NCBI GenBank assembly: GCA_039105265.1
Contig: JAPFFF010000022.1
Coordinates: forward strand, 2,294,001 to 2,358,000
Source: Tritrichomonas musculus
Taxonomy: Eukaryota > Parabasalia > Tritrichomonadida > Tritrichomonadidae
DNA length: 64,000 nt
Reading direction: 5' to 3'
Both the position numbers and the translations under genes were made by a program. Under the pieces are notes generated by a model that saw nothing but the letters and a program-made list of their open reading frames with translations, was not told the DNA's origin and did no database searches. Below are positions 47,444 through 56,235 of the stretch, piece by piece. Each line of letters begins with the position of its first letter. Position 1 is the first letter of the stretch.

Positions 47444-48005
47444 GGACTATGAAATATTGACAACATATCCACATACCATTAGAAGGAAAGACAATCATCA
47501 TGTATGTAGTGAAACATTAAGAAAAAGTGATGGTTATTTAATAGTTACTCTTAATAGAAAAACATTTCTAAAGCACCGGTTAGTTGCTTCACAATTCATT
47601 GATAATCCAAACAACTTATCTTTTGTTGATCATATCAATCATGATAGAACTGATAATAGAATAGAGAACATTAGGTGGGTATCAAATTCTACTAACAATT
47701 TCAATAAATCATCTAATAAAGGAATCCAATACGAATTTGTTGATGATATACCAGATGAAGCAATAAAGGTATTGTTTTATAACACTCGTACAGAGCGTCA
47801 TGAATTTGAAGAAAACAAATATTATTACTATCATAATGAGAATGATGAAGAGGTATTTTATAGCAAAATGACTGATACACTTTATAGAATTATGCATATC
47901 AATACTACTAAGAAGAATACGCGATTCATCGCAATGAGAGACAGTAATAATAAACAAGTTAGTGTATGCATCAATCGTTTCAAGCACCAGCATTCTCTTG
48001 ACTAA
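47403..48005 (+). CDS. Free-standing HNH endonuclease
   Basis: 200 residues. The centre has HRLVASQFIDNPNNL, FVDHINHDRTDNRIENIRWV and SNSTNNFNKSSNKG, the standard pattern of HNH homing-type nucleases (D-H-x-N then N-x-x-N-L/I-R-W). An N-terminal region around EDYEILTTYPHTIRRKDN resembles a NUMOD-type DNA-binding motif. It is likely a selfish nuclease in the element, analogous to phage-carried HNH genes, or it could take part in DNA end processing. Located between the coiled-coil and capsid-region genes. Confidence 0.8.
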   Translation: MTEISEFVTLVNHEDYEILTTYPHTIRRKDNHHVCSETLRKSDGYLIVTLNRKTFLKHRLVASQFIDNPNNLSFVDHINHDRTDNRIENIRWVSNSTNNFNKSSNKGIQYEFVDDIPDEAIKVLFYNTRTERHEFEENKYYYYHNENDEEVFYSKMTDTLYRIMHINTTKKNTRFIAMRDSNNKQVSVCINRFKHQHSLD

Positions 48006-48014
48006 AAAACCTCA

Positions 48015-48395
48015 TTAATATTTTTGTAGTTCATTAATTACTTTAACAACAGCATTTACAGCATTCTTTATTTCCTCTATCTTTGCTTTCATACTTGCAA
48101 TATCAGCTTTGACAGACTCGATAGCGATTTCCCATAAAGGTTGTTCATCGTCTTTCTGAACAGTTACTTTCTTCAAACACACTTCACCACCTTTAATTTT
48201 ACCGTCAACTTTGTTACAATTTTTCTTAGTGATTCTATAGACACTTCCATCAGGTACTTCAATCTTGTAAAGCTTATTCAAGAGTTGTGTAGTTTGTTTC
48301 TCCATTTCTTCTTTGTGATCACGATAGTAAGCATCGAACTCAATAATAGATTTAAAAGATTTTGTTTCTTCTTGTACTTCATTAATTACTTTCAT
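48015..48395 (-). CDS. Hypothetical coiled-coil protein of element C
   Basis: 126 residues: helical N-terminus, a short beta-rich centre (VPDGSVYRITKKNCN) and a C-terminal coiled coil (VKADIASMKAKIEEIKNAV). No family recognised. Beside the amphipathic 73-aa gene on the same strand, so perhaps a minor virion component. Confidence 0.5.
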   Translation of the reverse strand: MKVINEVQEETKSFKSIIEFDAYYRDHKEEMEKQTTQLLNKLYKIEVPDGSVYRITKKNCNKVDGKIKGGEVCLKKVTVQKDDEQPLWEIAIESVKADIASMKAKIEEIKNAVNAVVKVINELQKY

Positions 48396-48431
48396 TGCCT
48401 TTTAATCCTCACCAAAAATAGTTATAAGCCT

Positions 48432-48653
48432 TTATTTTACTTCATCTATGATTGACTTACCGATATTAAGCCCTTTGTCAATGGTATTTACAAATCCATT
48501 CACTCCTGGTATATACTCTAAAGCGGGCTTAACTTTGTCAAAAATCTCCTTTACTTTAGGAAGAGCTTTTATAGCCTTTACTGCTAAACCTTTTATTTTT
48601 CCACCAACACTCTTCACTGCATTTTTCAGTTTCTTCCAAATTCCTGCTGCCAT
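48432..48653 (-). CDS. Small basic amphipathic protein candidate
   Basis: 73 residues: MAAGIWKKLKNAVKSVGGK, further lysine-rich amphipathic helices, then VNGFVNTIDKGLNIGKSI. The composition is like membrane-active peptides and minor virion proteins. It lies divergently next to the capsid gene, as the 134-aa protein lies within the capsid block of A/D. Confidence 0.5.
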   Translation of the reverse strand: MAAGIWKKLKNAVKSVGGKIKGLAVKAIKALPKVKEIFDKVKPALEYIPGVNGFVNTIDKGLNIGKSIIDEVK

Positions 48654-48696
48654 GTGTTTTCTTCTTCAGTAAATAATTTGTTTTATTAACTGTTAA

Positions 48697-50715
48697 ATGT
48701 TATATCGCAACGAAAGAGCACATAATTACAAAATAGAAGCAGGTAATGTACTTGATACTTTCAATCAGATGAGATCAATGATAAATAAAAATGATGGTAC
48801 ACGCTCATTCTCATTCAGAACTGTTGACTGTCATGACCAACCAGCCCCATTTCATCAAGGCCAATATAGTCAAATTTCTCTTACACACCCTGATCATTTC
48901 ATTAGTGATGTTGATAAAGGATTCCTTACCTTCCATGTCAAACTTGATTTACAGCTCAATACTGACCTCAGCAAACTCCAACAGATTGATGATCCAAACA
49001 ATTTCTATAAGCTCTTTGTTGGACTCAAATCTTCTAACCAATTGTTTGATAGATTGGAAATTCTTCATAATAATGTCAATGTTGGATATCAACAAAATGA
49101 ATGCGTACGAGAAGGTTTCCTCTATTCTGCTGTGAAACCAGAAACAGAAAAGAAGCGAAGAAGATTTGTTCACAGTCTCTGGGAAAATGTAGCTTCATAC
49201 TCACAAACAGTAGCGGGAACATATGTCAATCTCAACAATTTCAAAGAAAATGGTAAAACTTCTGTTGATTTCGATCTTAATGTTCCTTTTGATGATCTTC
49301 TTGCACTGCAGGCATTTGATCTCTTCCCTAATGGCATCATTGGTGATCTCTCTATAAGATTCCAAGTAACTCCAGCAGGTTTGGTTTGGGCAGCTATAGA
49401 TCCTTACACTGTTGCAGAGACAAAAGCTTTCCTCGAAGATAATGAAAGTGTGAGCACAGAGGAACTTGAGAAACTTAAACAAATTACGGTTCACGGTCAT
49501 CTCAAACATCAATTTACACAAATTGGAAATGAAGCAGTGATTCCTGGTCCTGGCAAAGAACCTGTTCCAGACCCTGATCCTTCACCTTCACCTTCTCCTG
49601 ATCCTGATCCTACCCCTACTCCTGTCAAGTATAAGATTCAATATAGAATAGGAGAGCAATGGGATAATGATGATGGAAGTACTGGTTACACTGATATTCT
49701 TACAGATTTGGAATTCTATTTCAGCTATACTACAGAGGAATTTGCTGAGTTTGGTCTTCAACCTTCTGCTAGTGATGAAGAAATTTGTGTTCACAATCCT
49801 GCTGTAACACTACCACCATTAAATCATGCTGACAAAAATGGACGTTATTACGCATGGCAAATTGTAAAGACCCCTGTTGTTAGTGCTCATCAAACATTAC
49901 AAGCTTTGCACGAAGCTAAAGCTCAAGTACTGAAAGAAACTTATTCCTCACAGCCTGCTACCCTCACTGTAAACAGAATGACAATTACGTTATGCAAGTC
50001 CAATATGCAAGGTTTTGGAGTTTGTGAAGCTACAAGGCACGGTATAGAAGAAATACTGTCAAAGGGTGTTATAATTCCATCACAGAAAGTAGATTATCAT
50101 TCATTTCCAATAGCACCAGCAGCAAACGGTATCAAGTCTACTCTCAATATTCCTCTTATAAATGTTACTACACTTTCTATCATGTTTCCTAAACATCATA
50201 ATGATCTTACAGTTTTTGAGAATCCTGTTTATTCAAATTGCTATCTAAATATTGGTGGTAAGAATTTTCCTGATGAAAATGTTTCTACAATTGGAGCAAG
50301 GTTCTTTGAAAATCAACTTACTGCAGGAGACCTTGATGCGATTACTCTTCAATGCACAAAGGAGTTCGAAGACAGTATGACAATGCCTAAGAATGATGCT
50401 AATGGTGTTCGCTACAATAATACTCTTAGTGATGCCAGTAGTTTTGTCTTCAATATTCAAGCTGAAAGATCTTCTGCAGGTTATTGCTTCGACGGAATTG
50501 ACGGAGGTTTTGGCAACGTACAGATTCAAGTACAAGGACAACCCATCTATTCTGGTGCAAATGACACTTACTATAATGTTATCGAACCTTCAGGGAACGT
50601 AGTCCATCCATGTCCAACACAATTATGGATTACAAGAGATTCTTACTTCTTAATGAATCTCGATGGACTTGTTTATGTTGATGATCAAAGTCCTGAAGGT
50701 AGTCAAGTAGAGTAA
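48697..50715 (+). CDS. Major capsid protein, double-jelly-roll type (element C)
   Basis: 672 residues. Features shared with the A/D capsid include an N-terminal SFRTVDCHDQPAPFHQGQYS stretch, LEILHNNVNVGYQQNE, VPFDDLLALQAFDLFPNG, and IRFQVTPAGLVW. A Pro/Asp/Ser-rich linker (about residues 285-308, encoded by ccttcacctt repeats) probably forms a surface loop between the two jelly rolls, explaining the greater length. Directly upstream of the integrase on the same strand. Capsid role is established for the family; the assignment is by pattern and synteny. Confidence 0.72.
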   Translation: MLYRNERAHNYKIEAGNVLDTFNQMRSMINKNDGTRSFSFRTVDCHDQPAPFHQGQYSQISLTHPDHFISDVDKGFLTFHVKLDLQLNTDLSKLQQIDDPNNFYKLFVGLKSSNQLFDRLEILHNNVNVGYQQNECVREGFLYSAVKPETEKKRRRFVHSLWENVASYSQTVAGTYVNLNNFKENGKTSVDFDLNVPFDDLLALQAFDLFPNGIIGDLSIRFQVTPAGLVWAAIDPYTVAETKAFLEDNESVSTEELEKLKQITVHGHLKHQFTQIGNEAVIPGPGKEPVPDPDPSPSPSPDPDPTPTPVKYKIQYRIGEQWDNDDGSTGYTDILTDLEFYFSYTTEEFAEFGLQPSASDEEICVHNPAVTLPPLNHADKNGRYYAWQIVKTPVVSAHQTLQALHEAKAQVLKETYSSQPATLTVNRMTITLCKSNMQGFGVCEATRHGIEEILSKGVIIPSQKVDYHSFPIAPAANGIKSTLNIPLINVTTLSIMFPKHHNDLTVFENPVYSNCYLNIGGKNFPDENVSTIGARFFENQLTAGDLDAITLQCTKEFEDSMTMPKNDANGVRYNNTLSDASSFVFNIQAERSSAGYCFDGIDGGFGNVQIQVQGQPIYSGANDTYYNVIEPSGNVVHPCPTQLWITRDSYFLMNLDGLVYVDDQSPEGSQVE

Positions 50716-50774
50716 GTAATCTTCTTTCTTTTTTTGTTTCCGTCAACCTAATTTAACTATTGCTTTCATCATAA

Positions 50775-51887
50775 ATGCTTGCTTACCCATTTAGTAGTAA
50801 GTACAAGTTTTTTGAATTCAAGAACGTTCCTAGGGAGCCTTATGTACCAGACTATAAACTAAAAGCTTGTAAACAATATATGAAGCCAAATTTCAGTAAC
50901 GAACCTGGTTGTTGGGAAGCTGATCTAATGTTTGTGAAGAACACTATCTATCTTGTTTTGATAAACGTTAATACTAGATTCTTAATAGTTGAGCCAATAG
51001 AGAGTAAAGAAACAAGAGTATTATCAATAAAGATAACAGATATTATAGTTAATTATGATGTTGATATCTTTACTATTAAATGTGATGGTGAAAAAGGATT
51101 GCAAGCAGTACAAAATGATATAATTGTACTTCGTACCAACGATGATGGAATTGTATTTGTTCCAGCAATTCACAATATTGTTCGCGAAAGTGGAATGAGG
51201 GGTAAAGAAAAAATATTAAATGAAATAATTAATAAACATAACACCAATGTACTAAAAACAATATTGTTGGAATACAATGATGAGATTGATGTAAATACTA
51301 TTAAATCATGGTCAGTATACAGAATCAAATTTGTAGTAAACTCTTCTCCATATGCACTAGCCCATAAAACAGTTGATTCAGTTATAAGAACTTTACGTAA
51401 TGCTTTTGGTACAAACGACACAAAAATAGCAAACAATAATTATATGCAACAGATGGTCAATTATTACAATAATACTCCGCATAATTCACTACGAGTAAGA
51501 AACTATAATTATGAAAGTGATAGTAAATATATTTATTATACTCCTGCTCAAATGCAAAACGATATTGACCTTGAATGGAAATATATAAGAATGATGAGAA
51601 GCAAATTACAAAGTATACACAAAAAACAACAACATAAAGGTCTATTAACATACAAGAAAGGAAATATAATTCTTGTTCATGTTGATTATGGTAAGACTAA
51701 AAAGAAATTTGATAAACGACGAAGAGTGTTTAATGAGATAGCTGAATTCTTAGCGTACTCTAATGGTAATGTTATATGTAAACTTCAAAATGGGAATCTG
51801 ATACAAGTACCTATTGCGTACACAAAGAAAATTGCAAATAGCTATGATGAACTAAATAAAGATTATAAACTGTACTTTGGTATGTAA
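50775..51887 (+). CDS. Retroviral-type DDE integrase (element C)
   Basis: 370 residues. Core strands: CWEADLMFVKNTIYLVLINV (about 49-68), NTRFLIVEPI, FTIKCDGEKGLQAVQND (about 99-115), and a helix with VDSVIRTLRNAFG (about 199-211). A C-terminal region with KKGNIILVHVDYGKTKKKF (about 295-313) is SH3-like. Belongs to the Polinton integrase family and is well diverged from the A/D enzyme. Next gene starts 3 bp downstream. Confidence 0.78.
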   Translation: MLAYPFSSKYKFFEFKNVPREPYVPDYKLKACKQYMKPNFSNEPGCWEADLMFVKNTIYLVLINVNTRFLIVEPIESKETRVLSIKITDIIVNYDVDIFTIKCDGEKGLQAVQNDIIVLRTNDDGIVFVPAIHNIVRESGMRGKEKILNEIINKHNTNVLKTILLEYNDEIDVNTIKSWSVYRIKFVVNSSPYALAHKTVDSVIRTLRNAFGTNDTKIANNNYMQQMVNYYNNTPHNSLRVRNYNYESDSKYIYYTPAQMQNDIDLEWKYIRMMRSKLQSIHKKQQHKGLLTYKKGNIILVHVDYGKTKKKFDKRRRVFNEIAEFLAYSNGNVICKLQNGNLIQVPIAYTKKIANSYDELNKDYKLYFGM

Positions 51888-51890
51888 TAA

Positions 51891-52220
51891 ATGACTAAAC
51901 TATACTTCCATACGCAAGATAAAGAATTTCAGCTTCCTCTAGAATTTGTGAGCAGTAGGAACAAAAGATATATTGTCGTTCAGTATGTAGGTGCAATAGT
52001 GAAAGATACGCTTGTTGGCGATTTGATGGTGCACAGTGATATCGTTCAGCAATATGGTTACTGCGATCAATTTATAATGCTAGCCAATAGAAGACAAACC
52101 AAATATAGAAAGTATTTGTTTCTTGGACATGAACGAAACTATAAAATCTGGTTCACTGACCTTTACGGAAATGTTATTGAACCTTCTGCATTCATACTTA
52201 GTTGTCTTCTTATTTATTAA
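51891..52220 (+). CDS. Candidate penton-type minor capsid protein (element C)
   Basis: 109 residues, beta-rich, ending KIWFTDLYGNVIEP followed by a short hydrophobic strand. That ending resembles the one of the 406-aa protein of A/D and the C-termini of single-jelly-roll penton proteins in Polintons and virophages. It is short for a complete penton. Gene gaps on either side are 3 bp, so it is likely co-transcribed with the integrase. Confidence 0.4.
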   Translation: MTKLYFHTQDKEFQLPLEFVSSRNKRYIVVQYVGAIVKDTLVGDLMVHSDIVQQYGYCDQFIMLANRRQTKYRKYLFLGHERNYKIWFTDLYGNVIEPSAFILSCLLIY

Positions 52221-52223
52221 TAA

Positions 52224-53621
52224 ATGACTGTCAGACCTGGAAAAGAAATTGTATGCGATGATGTTAACTATTCAACTCTTGCTGTAAGCACCAAAGGATA
52301 TGTAATATATGCCTTTCCAATGAAATATGAATTGCCAAAAATGTGTTTGAGCAAAGGACAAGCTGTAATAGATAGCTATCCGTGCTATTATATCAAACTT
52401 GAAAAAGACTATTTTCCAACTATAATACTTGTCATACGTTTTATTTGTGGAAGAGAGGTTGTTGTTCTAATGAAGGATAGAGATATAGATTATAGTAAAG
52501 CAAGAATATTATATGCTTTTGATCTTGAAGCCTTCAAACCAAAGTTCGCAGAAATAAAAGTTGTAAGCAAATTAACAGAATCAAGTGAGTTCATATATCC
52601 TTTCAAACTTGATCCTGATTGTGACGATGATATTAAAGAAAAGTATGTAAGCCAACTTTCACAAAAAGTTGATCAAATTCACCCAGAAATCAAACCAGAA
52701 AATTATTCTCAACGACACTGGTATAATTTTTGCTGTTACCAGGATAATAGAGCCCGTACACAAGAACCTCCTACCTTTCCTTGTTTATCTCCTCAAGAAA
52801 GAGCAGAACTTAAAGAAAAACGAAGATTAGAGAAAGAAGAACAAGAAAAACAAATGAAAAAGGCTGAACAAAGGAAAAAGAAAAAAGAAGCTGAATATCA
52901 TAAAAAGAGACAAGAAGAAATAAGAAGAATCAATGAAGCACCGAAGCTTGATATTCAAACAGGAAAAATAATATATAACAAACCTTTTGATCTTGTTGGA
53001 GAAGGTAGGTACAAAGCTATAATATATAAGAGGCAGAATGCTAATGTGAATACAAATTTACATGACTTTCCAACAGAAAAAACAGAACTTGATATTGATC
53101 CTAATGAATCATTAATATTTGACAATCATCCTTATCAACAGAGGCCAGCATTAAAGTATCAAGCACGTTCAACTCAAGAAGTACCAAAACCTCCGAAACC
53201 ACCAGTACCGAAGAAGACAGCCACGCTCCGGCCGAGTCGCGAAGCTGGGGCAAAGAGAAAAGAAATTATACCAAAATCTACAAAGCTTGTCAGAGATAGA
53301 ATAAGACGAGCACATAATGAAAAGCGCTATGATTATTCCAGTGATAGTGATAGTGATAGTGAGCCTATGGAAATTCAATATGGATATCTTGTTATGAATG
53401 ATGAACCACCTCCACCAAAACAACAACCACCTCCACCAAAACCCCAACAACCACCTTTACCAAAACCCCAACAACAACAAATTTTCCCACCGAGGCCGCC
53501 AGCAATGAGAATTGTAAAAGATGATGAACCTAAAAGAAGACAAACCAGGCACGAGGTCAACTCCAAAAATAAAAAAGTTCTATCTCCATCAGGACTTGAC
53601 GATTCTATTATAAATATTTAA
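52224..53621 (+). CDS. Hypothetical protein with charged coiled coil and proline-rich tail
   Basis: 465 residues. N-terminal 150 residues look like a folded beta/alpha domain; residues about 190-235 are a Glu/Lys-rich helix (RAELKEKRRLEKEEQEKQ); the C-terminal third has SDSDSDSE and PPPKQQPPPPKPQQPPLPKP repeats. A GC-rich patch (53210-53255) encodes TLRPSREAG and shares ACGCTC and AGTCGC blocks with the hairpin insert in the A/D PolB. Overlaps the next gene tail to tail by 4 bp (ttaa). Possibly a virion scaffold; not recognised. Confidence 0.5.
   Translation: MTVRPGKEIVCDDVNYSTLAVSTKGYVIYAFPMKYELPKMCLSKGQAVIDSYPCYYIKLEKDYFPTIILVIRFICGREVVVLMKDRDIDYSKARILYAFDLEAFKPKFAEIKVVSKLTESSEFIYPFKLDPDCDDDIKEKYVSQLSQKVDQIHPEIKPENYSQRHWYNFCCYQDNRARTQEPPTFPCLSPQERAELKEKRRLEKEEQEKQMKKAEQRKKKKEAEYHKKRQEEIRRINEAPKLDIQTGKIIYNKPFDLVGEGRYKAIIYKRQNANVNTNLHDFPTEKTELDIDPNESLIFDNHPYQQRPALKYQARSTQEVPKPPKPPVPKKTATLRPSREAGAKRKEIIPKSTKLVRDRIRRAHNEKRYDYSSDSDSDSEPMEIQYGYLVMNDEPPPPKQQPPPPKPQQPPLPKPQQQQIFPPRPPAMRIVKDDEPKRRQTRHEVNSKNKKVLSPSGLDDSIINI
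53210..53255 (+). repeat. GC-rich patch sharing blocks with hairpin inserts
   Basis: ACGCTC (53223-53228) and AGTCGC (53235-53240) recur at 17343-17348 and 17350-17355 in the A/D PolB; reversed forms GACT and GAGCGT lie in the B PolB insert (36556-36572). The patch is far more GC-rich than the gene around it. Confidence 0.5.
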
Positions 53622-56221
53622 GCTTCATCCTCATCATCTTCATCACTTGTAAGTGCATCTACGGTTTTGATATCATAGCGATAAACATCATTCTTACGGT
53701 CTATTTGTTGTTGCTTGTATTGTTCTTTATAAGCTGCATATTTACTACCACTACCATAAAGTTTATCCACAATAGCTGTCAAACGTTTTGTATAGTAAGC
53801 TTTGTTCTCTTTAAGTTCTTTTGGTGTTGCAGACAGAACTTGTTCTTGTATAAGTTCTTGTATAGCTTCTTGTCCAGGCTTCTCTCCTAACATGAGTATT
53901 TCTGCGAAAACTAATAGGAACAATCTTTCTATAAGTTTAATGAAAGAAATATGAACTTTATTATCACTCTTGTCAAAGCTCTCTACTTTAATTTCACCCG
54001 TCTTGATATCTATGATAGGATCTATGTAATCTGTTCCTATTTTTACAACTTTTGGTCCTGCTCTTTCGTTATAAGCTGCTTTGTGATCTCGTTTGTAGTT
54101 TGCCCAAGCAGGGTATGTTAGAAGTTTACCTCCGAAATCTTTTGTTTCTATCTCTCTCTTGACACTAAGATCAACAACAATAATATACATAGCATTTGAA
54201 ACTCCTAAATAGTTAAGAAGTCTTATTACAGATTTGTATTCTGGATACGCTACTTCCCAAAAGAACTTCCAAAGATAAGAGAAAATAGATGCCCAATACG
54301 AACTAGGAGACAATCTTTTGCTTATTCTTGGCTTTCCTAAGCCCAATTTTGTATAATGATCTGTATACTTTTGCATTTCTTCTGTTTCTTTAAGTTTATA
54401 TTCACCTTTGGCCCAATCAACACTGTCAATAGACTTTTGAAATTGTGCTGCTAGCCAAACATTAAATGGAGTTTCTTTTCTAGCTTCACGTGATTTGTAT
54501 TTTGATTTCCATACTTTCTTATACGGACTAGCACGAACAATCTTATAGCCATTAACGATTCTTGGTACTCCACGTTTATCCACAAGAACAATATCATCAA
54601 CTAGGTCTCCGTTCAAATCTGTAATGGCAACACCGTTAGGATCTTTTGCGTTTGGTGGAAGAAGCCTGTAGCGAGGTTGTCCAGAATCGTCAACATGATT
54701 ATAAGCATATTCTTGTGCTAAATCTCGTGTGGCTGCATTCGGTATGTACTTGATACGGAAATTACCGTTGATGATGATGTCTAATAATTGTTGATTGTAA
54801 AAGGAAATGTCTCCTTCACCTGACAATTTGGCTATTTTGAAAGACTTTTTAAGTTTATCAGGTATATCTTTAGCATCTCTATTTTTTCTTTTACCAATAG
54901 TTCTTGTAGGTTTCTTAAACAAATCTTCTGTAAAGTCCTTGTCGGGCATATAAGTGTTTTCATGATTAAGTTCACCATATGGTTTGAATCTTTTAACAGC
55001 ACTATCAGCAAAAGTTACTTCTTGGTCTTCTAATGTTCTTCTTTCTTTACGTGGAGCTCTGTACGTTGCTAAAGATGTATTAAGATCATTAACTTCATCA
55101 TCTTCAATTTCTCCATCACTATTAACAGTAACTTCTTCTCTTGACATTGTTTTATGATCGAATAAATATTCATTTTCATTGTCATCGCTATTCATATTGT
55201 AAAGAATTTCTCGATCTCCATTCTCAGAAATATACTTTAATAATTGTTTCAGTTGCTTTTTGTTTTTGGGTTCTGTAGTTTCATCAAAAATGTTTGTCTC
55301 ACGAATAGCATTATGCAACTGTAGAACAAGCTTTCTTACTCTGGTATCAGAATCGTCTTTTGGCGAGCAAGCACGATTGTAATAATTATACAGATTTTCT
55401 TCTGTGAAATCGTCATTCAACAAACCAAATTTACGAAGCTGTGCAGCATCTACAGCAGAAGAACTTTTATATATTTGTAACAACCTTTCTTTTTCTTCTT
55501 TACTCATGTTTGGAGTACATGGTGAATCAGCAATCTTACTCATTGTTTCTATATTGGTTTGCCTTCTTTGATTTTCGAATTTCATCAAAGCCTCAACATC
55601 TGATATAATTTTGTCAGAGTTTCTATTATAAGAATCAATGTTCTTCGTCAAAGATTCTACAAGAGACCTAATTTGCTTTGTATCTTTTTTGTTGAAGATA
55701 GGGTATTTTTCAGGGTCATCAGCAATTCTGTAGTATAAAAGAAGTGAATCTGATACATCTTTTTTTAGTTCAATTATCTCAGTAAGTATGTTCAAATCAT
55801 CATTATATCTGTTTCTATAATAATGTTGATCTGCTTCCGGTTCCTCCTCTTCTTCTAAATAGCTTTCTGGCTTTGGTGGAGATACTAGTAAAGGAATAGT
55901 TACAGTTTGTTTCTTAATCTTATCATCTAGTTTATTAAAGTCTTTTGTACCATCAATCAACATATTTGTTAATTTTTCTTTTTGTTTTGGTGTACTTTGT
56001 TTGGCTATCATAAAGGAATTTTTCAGTTCTTCAAGTCTATTGATTATATCACTTCGATATTTTTTTGGGTTATCAAGACATTCAATGATATTCCAAATAA
56101 TGTCTTGGTCAATATTTGCTTGTTCATACATATATAGCAACATTCTACGGTAATTCATATCTTTTATTTGTTCTCTTATCATTTTTTTGATTTCTGTTCT
56201 GTCAGCTCGCTTAGTAAACAT
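53618..56221 (-). CDS. Large virion-type protein of element C
   Basis: 867 residues, uncharacterised. N-terminal 300 residues match the interrupted element B gene. Near residue 520 is GVAITDLNGDLVDDIVLVDK followed by VNGYKIVRASPYK, a repeat-like Asp-rich turn also found in structural proteins of large DNA viruses. A hydrophobic helical segment lies near 755-775 (LIERLFLLVFAEILML), and the C-terminus is acidic. Its size and place between the capsid/integrase block and the fibre suggest an internal virion or membrane-linked protein; this is inference. Confidence 0.55.
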   Translation of the reverse strand: MFTKRADRTEIKKMIREQIKDMNYRRMLLYMYEQANIDQDIIWNIIECLDNPKKYRSDIINRLEELKNSFMIAKQSTPKQKEKLTNMLIDGTKDFNKLDDKIKKQTVTIPLLVSPPKPESYLEEEEEPEADQHYYRNRYNDDLNILTEIIELKKDVSDSLLLYYRIADDPEKYPIFNKKDTKQIRSLVESLTKNIDSYNRNSDKIISDVEALMKFENQRRQTNIETMSKIADSPCTPNMSKEEKERLLQIYKSSSAVDAAQLRKFGLLNDDFTEENLYNYYNRACSPKDDSDTRVRKLVLQLHNAIRETNIFDETTEPKNKKQLKQLLKYISENGDREILYNMNSDDNENEYLFDHKTMSREEVTVNSDGEIEDDEVNDLNTSLATYRAPRKERRTLEDQEVTFADSAVKRFKPYGELNHENTYMPDKDFTEDLFKKPTRTIGKRKNRDAKDIPDKLKKSFKIAKLSGEGDISFYNQQLLDIIINGNFRIKYIPNAATRDLAQEYAYNHVDDSGQPRYRLLPPNAKDPNGVAITDLNGDLVDDIVLVDKRGVPRIVNGYKIVRASPYKKVWKSKYKSREARKETPFNVWLAAQFQKSIDSVDWAKGEYKLKETEEMQKYTDHYTKLGLGKPRISKRLSPSSYWASIFSYLWKFFWEVAYPEYKSVIRLLNYLGVSNAMYIIVVDLSVKREIETKDFGGKLLTYPAWANYKRDHKAAYNERAGPKVVKIGTDYIDPIIDIKTGEIKVESFDKSDNKVHISFIKLIERLFLLVFAEILMLGEKPGQEAIQELIQEQVLSATPKELKENKAYYTKRLTAIVDKLYGSGSKYAAYKEQYKQQQIDRKNDVYRYDIKTVDALTSDEDDEDEA

Positions 56222-56235
56222 TTATTATATTATAA
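56222..56235. promoter_or_regulatory. 14-bp divergent spacer between large-protein and fibre genes (element C)
   Basis: The spacer ttattatattataa separates start codons at 56221 (minus) and 56236 (plus). It matches in length and position the spacer at 43272-43285 in element B. Confidence 0.5.

Noticed and set aside
48015-48653. Possible adenovirus-type maturation protease in element C
   Set aside because: Neither small gene here, nor any other gene of C, shows the His...Asp/Glu...Cys arrangement of that family.
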